Source of the DNA: JAKVCB01 sp963578605
GTDB taxonomy: Bacteria; Planctomycetota; Planctomycetia; Pirellulales; Lacipirellulaceae
DNA length: 5,725 nt
Assembly: GCA_963578605.1 (NCBI GenBank)
Contig: CAUZEA010000210.1
Span: 1 to 5,725 of the forward strand
Direction: 5' to 3'
Shown here: positions 1 through 5,725 of the stretch, piece by piece
How the letters are laid out: each line of letters opens with the position of its first letter
Numbering within the stretch: position 1 is the first letter of the stretch
Translations under genes and position numbers: made by a program
Notes under the pieces: generated by a model
What the model was told of the DNA's origin: nothing
The model's database searches: none
Seen by the model: only the letters and a program-made list of their open reading frames with translations

Positions 1-2
1 CG

Positions 3-1691
3 CAATCCTTCCAGCTGGCGGCGCGATGGCTGCTCAATATCGCGTTTATAACCATTGGGGGCTACCCGGATCAGGTTCCGGAACCCTATCTGATTCCGCC
101 GCGTGCCTTTGAGTCAGATAAGTCGATCCCCCGGTTTGACAACATTGCGCCACACCTCGGGATCGACACATTCGATTTGAGCGGGGGCGCAATCGCTGAC
201 GATTTCGACAACGATGGCTATCTGGACCTCGTGGAATCAACCTGGGATACGAACGGGCAGATGCGGTTTTTTCGTAACAATCGGGATGGCACATTCACCG
301 AACGGACGCAGCAGGCTGGGCTTGAAGGACTCTTGGGTGGGTTGAACCTTGTTCAGGCCGACTATGACAACGACGGTTACGTGGATGTTTTTGTGCTGCG
401 CGGCGCTTGGCTGGGAGAGCACGGGCAGCATCCCAACTCGTTACTGCGGAACAACGCCGACGGTACGTTTAGTGACGTGACGTTCGCCGCCGGCCTCGGG
501 CACGAGCACTACCCGACGCAGACCGGGTCGTGGGCCGACTACGATAACGATGGTGATCTTGACCTGTACGTCGGCAACGAATGGACCGCGTCAATGCCGG
601 CACCAAGTCAGCTATTCCGCAACAACAACGACGGCACGTTTACCGATGTCGCGGTCGTCGCTGGCGTCACGAATGACCGGTTTTCGAAGGCGGCTATCTG
701 GGGCGACTACGATGCCGACCGATTGCCGGACCTCTTCGTGTCCAATCTCGGAGAGAGTAATCGTTTATATCGAAACAACGGTGATGGCACGTTCACGGAC
801 GTGGCTGAGCGGCTCGGTGTTGCAGGGCCTGCGCGTAGTTTCCCCGCGTGGTTCTGGGATTTTGACAACGACGGCGCGTTGGACCTCTTTATTAGCACGT
901 ATCACGCCGGGATCGATGACCTGGCCGCGAGTGCGCTCGGTTTGCCGGTCGATGGGACGCTCGCCCGGCTCCATCGGGGCACTGGCGATGGTCGTTTCGA
1001 GGAGGTCTCGAACGAACACGGCCTCGTGGCCCCGACGGCACCGATGGGCGCTAATTTCGGTGACCTCGACAACGATGGCTACCTCGACTTCTACCTCGGC
1101 ACCGGGGACCCGTTCCTGCGAAGCGTCATGCCGAACGTAATGTACTGGAATCGACGTGGTACCGGCTTCGCCGATGTGACCTATTCAGGGGGGTTCGGCC
1201 ATCTGCAGAAAGGACACGCAGTCGTCTTCGCCGACTTCGATAACGACGGTGACAACGACGTCTTTCAACAAATGGGCGGTGCCTTTCCGGTCGACGAGTT
1301 CAACAATGCACTATACGAGAACCCTGGGTTTGGCCATCATTGGATCACGGTCCAGTTGGTGGGTGACCGGTCTAACAGGTCGGCGATCGGAGCGCGTATT
1401 CACGTCCAGGTCGTCGAGAACGGTTCGCGCCGTTCCATCTATCGGCATGTCAACAGCGGCGGCTCCTTCGGGGCCAATCCTTTGCGCCAAACAATTGGCC
1501 TCGGGACAGCGTCGCACCTTGAGACGTTAGAGGTCTTCTGGCCGACGACCGGCCTCACCCAGACCTTTACCGACGTACCAGTCGATCGGGTCGTACGGAT
1601 CGTCGAGAGCGAGTCGTCCTATCAGACCGTTCCACTCGAATCTGTCGAGTTCCGTTTAGACCATGAGGGTATGCACGTCGAACCTCAGTGA
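3..1691 (+). CDS. CRTAC1-like FG-GAP/VCBS repeat protein with C-terminal ASPIC/UnbV domain (5' end missing)
   Basis: The frame is open from the left edge to TGA at 1689-1691, giving 562 visible residues; the true start lies upstream. A TTG at 177 could be taken as a start, but 58 in-frame upstream residues (including ARWLLNIAF and GGYPDQVPE) read as normal protein and lead into the first repeat, so I treat the gene as partial. Seven acidic loops of the D-x-D-x-D-G-x-x-D calcium-binding type begin at nt 201, 360, 537, 705, 858, 1062 and 1233. Most are followed by LFRNN-DGTF-D type strands, as expected of a beta-propeller of FG-GAP/VCBS blades. The fourth loop is degenerate (DYDADRLPD, Gly replaced by Arg). 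Residues about 443-535 match the ASPIC/UnbV domain (HHWITVQL, IGARIHV, SGGSFGANP, VFWPTTG). Proteins of this family are usually exported; many have N-terminal TPRs, and the visible N-terminal segment would fit the end of such a region. The ligand is unknown. It is the first visible gene of a three-gene operon. Confidence 0.9.
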   Translation, partial: QSFQLAARWLLNIAFITIGGYPDQVPEPYLIPPRAFESDKSIPRFDNIAPHLGIDTFDLSGGAIADDFDNDGYLDLVESTWDTNGQMRFFRNNRDGTFTERTQQAGLEGLLGGLNLVQADYDNDGYVDVFVLRGAWLGEHGQHPNSLLRNNADGTFSDVTFAAGLGHEHYPTQTGSWADYDNDGDLDLYVGNEWTASMPAPSQLFRNNNDGTFTDVAVVAGVTNDRFSKAAIWGDYDADRLPDLFVSNLGESNRLYRNNGDGTFTDVAERLGVAGPARSFPAWFWDFDNDGALDLFISTYHAGIDDLAASALGLPVDGTLARLHRGTGDGRFEEVSNEHGLVAPTAPMGANFGDLDNDGYLDFYLGTGDPFLRSVMPNVMYWNRRGTGFADVTYSGGFGHLQKGHAVVFADFDNDGDNDVFQQMGGAFPVDEFNNALYENPGFGHHWITVQLVGDRSNRSAIGARIHVQVVENGSRRSIYRHVNSGGSFGANPLRQTIGLGTASHLETLEVFWPTTGLTQTFTDVPVDRVVRIVESESSYQTVPLESVEFRLDHEGMHVEPQ

Positions 1692-3457
1692 TGCGACGAT
1701 TTCTAGGGGTCTTCCTCATTCTCGCCGTGGGACTTTTCGCCGCTTGTGGGACCGACACTCCGGCAGTTCCGGAGTCGGACACGACATCCACTGCGCTGGT
1801 GGATTCCGAGGTCGAGTGGTTCGTTGACCGGACCGAGATGACGGGCCTTGACTACACCCACTTTAACGGAAGGACCGGCGGGTTTTACACGCCGGAGATG
1901 ATGGGCCCCGGAGTCGGCCTACTCGACTATGACAACGATGGTGACCTCGATGTTTACATACCCCAGGGTGAGCTACTGGGTGAAGGTGAACCACTCATCA
2001 CACCACCGGAAGGGCAGCCACTTACCGACCGACTGTTCCGGAATGATCTCGAGGTGCACTCCGACGGGACACGGACGCTGCGGTTTACAGACGTAACCAA
2101 CGCAAGTGGGCTGCGTTCGCGGGGCTACGGTATTGGCGTGGCTACCGGTGACTATGACAATGACGGGTGGGTCGACCTGTATGTCACCCGCTTTGGTCCA
2201 AATCAGATGTTCCGTAATCTCGGAGACGGCACATTTTTAGACGTGTCAGCCGCGTCCGGTACCGACGATGCGTCTTGGGGCGCTCCAGCCACCTTTTTTG
2301 ACTATGACCGGGACGGATTTCTGGACCTCTTTGTCGGCAACTATCTGGCGTACACAATCGGGACGCACACGCAGTGCTACGCGCCATCTGGTGTTGCCGA
2401 CTATTGCGCACCGGAATCAGGTTTCCCACAGTCAAACGTCTTGTATCGCAATCAGGGTAACGGAACGTTTGTGGATGTAACGGTAACTGCGGGCCTTGCA
2501 CGGGATTTTGGACCGGCGCTTGGAAACGCCACTGCCGATTTCAATAATGATGGATGGATCGATCTGTTTGTTGCCAATGATCAGATGGAGAACCAACTGT
2601 GGATCAACCAACAGGACGGCACGTTTCAGAACATGGCACTGTTGTCTGGCGCGGCATTGGGAGCAGGCGGGAATGCGAAGGCTGACATGGGAGTTGATGC
2701 AGGCGATTTTGACAACGACGGTGACGAAGACTTGTTTATCACCGAACTGACAGGTCAAGGCAGCACGCTGTACGTCAACGATGGGAGGGGGCTGTTTGAA
2801 GATCTCAGTGCGCCACGCGGTATTCGCGGCCCCAGTTTGCCCTACACCGGATTCGGTGCGGCGTGGATCGATATTGATAATGATGGGTGGCAAGACATCA
2901 TCGCCGTCAACGGGACTGTGACGACAGACATCGAACGTCTGGGCCCGGAAAATCCATTTCCTTTAGACCAGCGGAATCAGGTGTTTCAGAACCGTCGAGA
3001 TGGCAGTTTTGAAGATGTCACGGACCGGGCGGGGGCCGTGTTCAACTTGTCCGAGGTGAGTCGTGGTGCGGCATTTGGTGATCTGGATAACGATGGCGAC
3101 ACGGACTTGATCATTGCGAATACAGCCGGTCCCGCGCGACTCCTGATTAATGCCATTGGACAGCAGAACGATTGGCTCGGGTTGGAGCTTCGTGGTCGGC
3201 AAACGCCGCGTGATATGCTCGGCGCTCGGGTCGCGGTCATGCTTTCCGATGGGTCGACCCTCTGGCGTCGTGCGCGGGCCGATGGTAGTTATGCGTCTGC
3301 GAACGATCCTCGGGTGCTCGTAGGGTTGGCAGAGGCGACGACAGAACTGCGGGTACGTGTCACGTGGCCCAGTGGATTGACGGAAGAATGGTTGGACCTT
3401 CAGATTAACCAGTACACCACGTTGACTGAAGGTACCGGTGGGTCTCTATCACCATGA
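1688..3457 (+). CDS. CRTAC1-like FG-GAP/VCBS and ASPIC/UnbV lipoprotein
   Basis: This is a complete gene with start choices GTG 1688 or ATG 1691. The ATG shares one base with the previous stop (TGATG) and is my preference; residue numbers here count from the GTG. No good Shine-Dalgarno sequence lies at the usual distance (GAGGG at 1665-1669 is too far), so translation is probably coupled to the upstream gene. The N-terminus is a lipoprotein signal: RR, a hydrophobic run, then LFAAC with Cys20, and Gly at +2, which does not suggest inner-membrane retention under the E. coli rule. A low-complexity Thr/Ser/Pro/Asp linker follows, then the family opening FVDRTEMTGLDYTHFNG. Seven calcium-type loops start at residues 80, 155, 205, 284, 340, 395 and 465; all keep the D-x-[DN]-x-D-G core. 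A cysteine pair (QCYAP, DYCAP) lies between loops 3 and 4. Residues about 494-580 form the ASPIC/UnbV domain (DWLGLELRG, GARVAVML, VTWPSGLTEEW). It is a paralogue in architecture of the preceding gene, but shorter N-terminally and with its own lipid anchor. The molecular role is not known. Confidence 0.92.
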   Translation: MMRRFLGVFLILAVGLFAACGTDTPAVPESDTTSTALVDSEVEWFVDRTEMTGLDYTHFNGRTGGFYTPEMMGPGVGLLDYDNDGDLDVYIPQGELLGEGEPLITPPEGQPLTDRLFRNDLEVHSDGTRTLRFTDVTNASGLRSRGYGIGVATGDYDNDGWVDLYVTRFGPNQMFRNLGDGTFLDVSAASGTDDASWGAPATFFDYDRDGFLDLFVGNYLAYTIGTHTQCYAPSGVADYCAPESGFPQSNVLYRNQGNGTFVDVTVTAGLARDFGPALGNATADFNNDGWIDLFVANDQMENQLWINQQDGTFQNMALLSGAALGAGGNAKADMGVDAGDFDNDGDEDLFITELTGQGSTLYVNDGRGLFEDLSAPRGIRGPSLPYTGFGAAWIDIDNDGWQDIIAVNGTVTTDIERLGPENPFPLDQRNQVFQNRRDGSFEDVTDRAGAVFNLSEVSRGAAFGDLDNDGDTDLIIANTAGPARLLINAIGQQNDWLGLELRGRQTPRDMLGARVAVMLSDGSTLWRRARADGSYASANDPRVLVGLAEATTELRVRVTWPSGLTEEWLDLQINQYTTLTEGTGGSLSP

Positions 3458-5112
3458 ATAGAAAGACACTTACGAGAATGTGGTGGGTCATGATGCCGGT
3501 TCTCTTGGGTGCCTGCGGTCCGGCAACTGATGACCCGGTATCTGAAACGACAGTGACGCCACCTGACGTTCGTGGAGCGGCGCTACCGAATGCTGCAGAT
3601 AGCTTTGCGGAGCCTCCGGCGCCCTTGGTACTACCGGACTTAATACAGTTACCTGAATCACTCCAGGCGCAAATCAGAACACAGCATGCGCGTGTGCTTG
3701 AGTTAAGTGAAGACGGAGATGGCGTATCGGGCGTCGTTGGTGAGGCATATGGTGAGCTCGGGATGATTTTGATGGCGACTGATCTTGAGGCCACGGCCAC
3801 CGACGCGTTCTTACACGCGCATAGTTTGGTTCCCAGTGAGATGAGATGGCCGTATTATCTCGCGCAGTTATTTCGGGGAAATGGTGACACGCCAAGTGCG
3901 ATTGAGTTTTACGAACGAGCGCTTCGGTTGGACCCGACGTATTTGGCCGCGCAGGTGTGGCTCGGAGAGGTGTATCTTGATGCCAGCCGAGCTGAAGATG
4001 CGGAGGCGGCGTTTGAGCGGGCTCTCGGACTGAATCCTTCGTCGGCGGCCGCGTTGTCGGGCATGGGACGGGCCGCATTGGCGGTCGGGGATGCTGAGCG
4101 GGCGGTCGAATATCTTGAACAGGCGTTGGCTGTGGGACCGACCGCCTGGAATCTTCACTATAGTCTTGCGGCCGCCTATCGAACGCTTGGAGACCTCGAA
4201 AAGGTCGAGTCGCATCTTCAGCAGCGGGGCGGAGACCCTCCACGTCCACAGGATCCGTTGATGGATGCCTATGACGGCCTGTTGCAGAGCGCGCGGGCCT
4301 ATGAAAACCGCGGTACGCAGGCGATGGGTGAAGGACGGCATGAGGAGGCAGCCGTCATTTTTCGAGAAGGGCTAGCGGAAACTCCTGATGACGCTGGGCT
4401 GCACCACTGGTTGGGGGCGACCCTGATGGTGACTGGAGATACTCGCGGTGCCGGCGAACAATTTACGGAAGCCCTTCGGCTCGATCCTGAATATGCAGAT
4501 TCGCACCTTGGGCTTGGAGCGTTGTTGCTGGGTGGTGGGCGATATCCTGAGGCGCTCGAACAGTTCGAAACGGCGGTGGCCATTCGGCCGAATTATTTTC
4601 AGGCTCGGCTTGGGTTGGCCGACGCGCTGCGAGCAACTGGCCAGCTGGAGGGTGCGGCACAACAACTCGATCAGGTCATTGACCTCGACCCATCCTTTGT
4701 CGATGCGTGGATGGCTCGAGCGATGACACAAATTCAACTTGGCCAGTTTCGTGAGGCACGTGATGGATTACGTCAGGGCGTGCTTATTCATGCAGATCAT
4801 CCTGGTCTTTCAGACCTTCTGGTTCGGATTCTTGCGGCAGCACCAGACGCTGCTGTGCGCGATGGTGTGGAAGCGGTTTCCATTATGCAGGAGCGATTTA
4901 AGGGGCCGGTTAGCCTCGAGATGTACGAGTCGATGGCGATGTCCCTGGCTGAAGTCGGGCGGTACGAGGAGGCGGCCAACTGGCAGCGGCAGGCCATGAG
5001 TGTTGCCGAACAAAATGGTCGTTCTGATGTTGCGGCATTGATGGCCGAAGCGCTGGCCCTCTACGAGCAGGGACAGCCTGCCCGCGCATTTTTCAACCAA
5101 AATACCCAGTGA
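3454..5112 (+). CDS. TPR-repeat lipoprotein
   Basis: This is a complete 552-residue gene. ATG 3454 overlaps the preceding TGA in a four-base ATGA, typical of translational coupling; no strong Shine-Dalgarno sequence is present. The N-terminus (NRKTLTR, hydrophobic run with two Trp, then LLGAC) is a good lipoprotein signal with Cys21; +2 is Gly, so surface or outer-membrane sorting is plausible. An acidic, Pro-rich linker (about 22-75) leads into tetratricopeptide repeats. I count about eleven 34-residue units: one near 90-125, clear ones from about 130, 164, 198 and 232, a spacer around 262-285, then units from about 287, 314, 348, 382 and 416, and a last one near 490-525. Hallmarks include YERALRLDP, FERALGLNP, FTEALRLDP and FETAVAIRP, each preceded by a G-D/G-R turn. 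TPR solenoids bind peptides or proteins, so a scaffold role for the two CRTAC1-like products is a fair inference. No enzymatic motif is seen. Confidence 0.93.
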   Translation: MNRKTLTRMWWVMMPVLLGACGPATDDPVSETTVTPPDVRGAALPNAADSFAEPPAPLVLPDLIQLPESLQAQIRTQHARVLELSEDGDGVSGVVGEAYGELGMILMATDLEATATDAFLHAHSLVPSEMRWPYYLAQLFRGNGDTPSAIEFYERALRLDPTYLAAQVWLGEVYLDASRAEDAEAAFERALGLNPSSAAALSGMGRAALAVGDAERAVEYLEQALAVGPTAWNLHYSLAAAYRTLGDLEKVESHLQQRGGDPPRPQDPLMDAYDGLLQSARAYENRGTQAMGEGRHEEAAVIFREGLAETPDDAGLHHWLGATLMVTGDTRGAGEQFTEALRLDPEYADSHLGLGALLLGGGRYPEALEQFETAVAIRPNYFQARLGLADALRATGQLEGAAQQLDQVIDLDPSFVDAWMARAMTQIQLGQFREARDGLRQGVLIHADHPGLSDLLVRILAAAPDAAVRDGVEAVSIMQERFKGPVSLEMYESMAMSLAEVGRYEEAANWQRQAMSVAEQNGRSDVAALMAEALALYEQGQPARAFFNQNTQ

Positions 5113-5127
5113 TCCAATATGTTGGAT
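5112..5127. promoter_or_regulatory. Inverted repeat, possible upstream activator site 1
   Basis: ATCCAA-TATG-TTGGAT is a perfect 6-bp inverted repeat around a 4-base centre, beginning at the last base of the TPR gene's stop codon. In RNA the stem could extend by a G-U and a U-A pair. Its centre lies about 160 bp upstream of the start predicted from the sigma-54 motif, within the usual range for enhancer-binding-protein sites. The regulator is unknown. It is not followed by a T-run, so an intrinsic terminator is unlikely. Confidence 0.45.
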
Positions 5128-5132
5128 TAGAC

Positions 5133-5148
5133 ATCCAATCTATTGAAT
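5133..5148. promoter_or_regulatory. Related inverted repeat, possible upstream activator site 2
   Basis: ATCCAATCTATTGAAT matches the site starting at 5112 at 13 of 16 positions. It is itself an inverted repeat of ATCCAAT/ATTGAAT with one mismatch in seven pairs. The two sites start 21 bp apart, about two helical turns, so bound dimers would lie on the same face of the DNA. This is the usual arrangement for cooperative activators, but function here is inferred. Confidence 0.42.
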
Positions 5149-5226
5149 CGGCGTGGACTTTCACAGCGATCCTAAGTATTTGGGCTTTAGACAGAAGTCA
5201 TTTGGTTATAGGTATTTACGTCCTTA

Positions 5227-5244
5227 AAAACAAATATTTGTTTT
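5227..5244. repeat. Perfect 18-bp AT-rich palindrome in the receptor promoter region
   Basis: AAAACAAATATTTGTTTT reads the same on both strands over 18 bp, with only one G:C pair per half. It sits 11 bp upstream of the -24 element at 5256, or about 38-55 bp before the predicted transcription start. It could be an operator for a repressor or second regulator, or a flexible/bendable segment between activator sites and promoter. As an RNA hairpin it would be weak and have no loop, so a terminator is less likely despite the T-rich bases that follow. Confidence 0.5.
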
Positions 5245-5255
5245 CTTTGTATTTC

Positions 5256-5271
5256 TGGAACGGTTCTTGCT
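5256..5271 (+). promoter_or_regulatory. Candidate sigma-54 (-24/-12) promoter of the receptor gene
   Basis: The sequence TGGAACG-GTTC-TTGCT matches the sigma-54 consensus TGGCACG-N4-TTGCW at every fixed position except one (A for C at the fourth base). The invariant GG (5257-5258) and GC (5269-5270) are separated by exactly ten bases, as required. Transcription would start near 5282, giving a leader of about 44 bases to the ATG at 5326. I could find no convincing sigma-70-type -35/-10 pair in the same region. The motif is short enough that a chance match is possible, but its position fits very well. Confidence 0.6.
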
Positions 5272-5285
5272 TGCCTAACTGGTGT

Positions 5286-5308
5286 GGGGTGCGCTTCGTG
5301 TGTACCCC
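5286..5308 (+). promoter_or_regulatory. Possible leader hairpin upstream of the receptor Shine-Dalgarno sequence
   Basis: GGGGTGCGC (5286-5294) can pair with GTGTACCCC-type sequence (5300-5308) to form nine pairs, including two G-U, around a five-base loop TTCGT. The stem begins about four bases after the predicted sigma-54 start and ends two bases before AGGAGG (5311-5316). It could stabilise the 5' end of the mRNA or influence ribosome access. The evidence is pairing alone. Confidence 0.35.
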
Positions 5309-5310
5309 TG

Positions 5311-5316
5311 AGGAGG
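5311..5316 (+). promoter_or_regulatory. Strong Shine-Dalgarno sequence of the receptor gene
   Basis: AGGAGG lies 9 bases before ATG 5326 and fixes that start. It contrasts with the two internal genes of the upstream operon, which lack a good site and rely on overlapping stops and starts. Confidence 0.85.
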
Positions 5317-5325
5317 AAGAACAGT

Positions 5326-5725
5326 ATGAAACTGTCGAAGTTGTTCATTGTCGCGCTTGCGGTGGTCTTGGTACCAGCCGCAGCCTTTGCCCAGACACAA
5401 ATTACGGGTGAAGTCACCGACAACACAGGCGGCGTCCTACCAGGCGTCACTATAGAAGCAGCCAGCCCGTTGCTGATTGAAGGAAGCCGCGTTGCGGTGA
5501 CCGATGGCACGGGCCGGTACACCATCATCGGTCTTACGGCTGGCACGTATACCGTCACGATGACCCTCCCGGGATTCTCGACCTTTATTGCTGAAGGTGT
5601 TGAGGTACCGGCGAACTTTACACAGACCCAAAATGGCTCCATGTCGGTCGGTGGAATCGAAGAGACGGTGACCGTCTCGGGTGAATCCCCCGTTGTCGAC
5701 GTGCAAAGTGCAGCCCGAACCGAGG
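5326..5725 (+). CDS. TonB-dependent receptor-like outer-membrane protein, N-terminal part (3' end missing)
   Basis: The gene starts at ATG 5326 behind an AGGAGG Shine-Dalgarno sequence with a 9-base spacer, and runs off the right edge after 133 codons. Residues 1-22 are a Sec signal peptide (MKLSK, hydrophobic core, cleavage predicted after AFA before Gln23). Residues about 25-105 form a carboxypeptidase-regulatory-like beta-sandwich: ITGEVTDNTGGVLPGVTIEA, then TDGTGRYTI-GLTAGTYTVTMTLPGF. They are followed by EETVTVSGESPVVDV, the usual lead-in to the receptor plug. Such N-terminal extensions are typical of the very large Oar-like or SusC-like receptor families in Acidobacteriota and Bacteroidota. 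The plug and barrel would lie outside the window, so the transported ligand cannot be named. It has its own promoter region and is probably not part of the upstream operon's main transcript. A non-receptor protein with the same N-terminal domain is possible but less likely. Confidence 0.85.
   Translation, partial: MKLSKLFIVALAVVLVPAAAFAQTQITGEVTDNTGGVLPGVTIEAASPLLIEGSRVAVTDGTGRYTIIGLTAGTYTVTMTLPGFSTFIAEGVEVPANFTQTQNGSMSVGGIEETVTVSGESPVVDVQSAARTE

Noticed and set aside
550..1140. A 196-codon + strand frame inside the first gene
   Set aside because: It is Thr/Ser/Arg-rich and is the shifted reading of the GA-AA-GA-GG calcium-loop codons of the real gene.
177..1691. TTG at 177 as the true start of the first gene
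   Set aside because: The frame stays open to the left edge, and the 58 upstream residues continue the family's usual sequence before the first repeat, so the gene is cut by the window edge.
3674..4341. Long minus-strand reading frames opposite the TPR gene
   Set aside because: The + strand frame has clear TPR repeats; the antisense products are Pro/Arg/His-rich with no family resemblance.
5110..5129. Hairpin at the TPR stop codon as an intrinsic terminator
   Set aside because: The stem is short and mixed in composition and is followed by GACATCC instead of a T-run; the second related copy 21 bp on fits protein-binding sites better.
5187..5217. Sigma-70-type promoter (TTAGAC with TATAGG or GTATTT)
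   Set aside because: Spacers are 14 or 19 bases and both hexamers are weak matches; the sigma-54 motif downstream is much better.
5109..5411. A 100-codon + strand reading frame across the intergenic region
   Set aside because: It runs through the AT-rich regulatory region, has no ribosome binding site, gives Trp/Cys-rich low-quality protein, and overlaps the receptor gene in another frame.
5187..5642. A 151-codon minus-strand reading frame over the receptor start
   Set aside because: It is antisense to a clear signal peptide and domain, with no recognisable protein features; it looks like a by-product of the coding strand's codon use.

Overview
The window looks like part of a chromosome from a Gram-negative, secretion-rich environmental bacterium, most likely Acidobacteriota of the Vicinamibacteria type. 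This placement is an inference. It rests on the pairing of CRTAC1-like (FG-GAP/VCBS plus ASPIC/UnbV) proteins and TPR lipoproteins with an outer-membrane receptor that carries an N-terminal carboxypeptidase-regulatory-like domain, and on GC-rich coding DNA (41 of 60 bases are G or C at 4021-4080). No marker gene is present to confirm it.

Layout: all real genes are on the + strand. Positions 3-5112 hold three tightly packed genes. First is the C-terminal part of a CRTAC1-like repeat protein, cut by the left edge. It overlaps by a base or so with a second, complete CRTAC1-like protein that is a predicted lipoprotein. That gene overlaps by four bases (ATGA) with a complete TPR-repeat lipoprotein gene. 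The overlaps imply one transcript with coupled translation. A 213-base intergenic region follows (5113-5325); its centre is very AT-rich (15 of 60 bases G or C at 5201-5260). At 5326 a TonB-dependent-receptor-like gene starts with a strong Shine-Dalgarno sequence and runs off the right edge.

The intergenic region is the most interesting part. Read in order it resembles a sigma-54 promoter with its upstream activation sites: two related imperfect palindromes 21 bp apart (5112-5127 and 5133-5148), a perfect 18-bp AT-rich palindrome (5227-5244), a good -24/-12 match with the required GG-N10-GC spacing (5256-5271), and a possible hairpin (5286-5308) in the predicted short leader, ending two bases before the Shine-Dalgarno sequence. 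The working model is that the receptor gene is transcribed separately from the upstream operon, under RpoN and an enhancer-binding protein encoded elsewhere.

How the genes work together: all four products are exported or probably exported. Two carry lipoboxes, the receptor has a signal peptide, and the first gene's N-terminus lies outside the window. The two calcium-loop repeat proteins and the TPR lipoprotein are plausible partners in a cell-envelope assembly, but their ligand or substrate cannot be read from the sequence. No RNA genes, insertion sequences, CRISPR arrays or convincing intrinsic terminators were seen.
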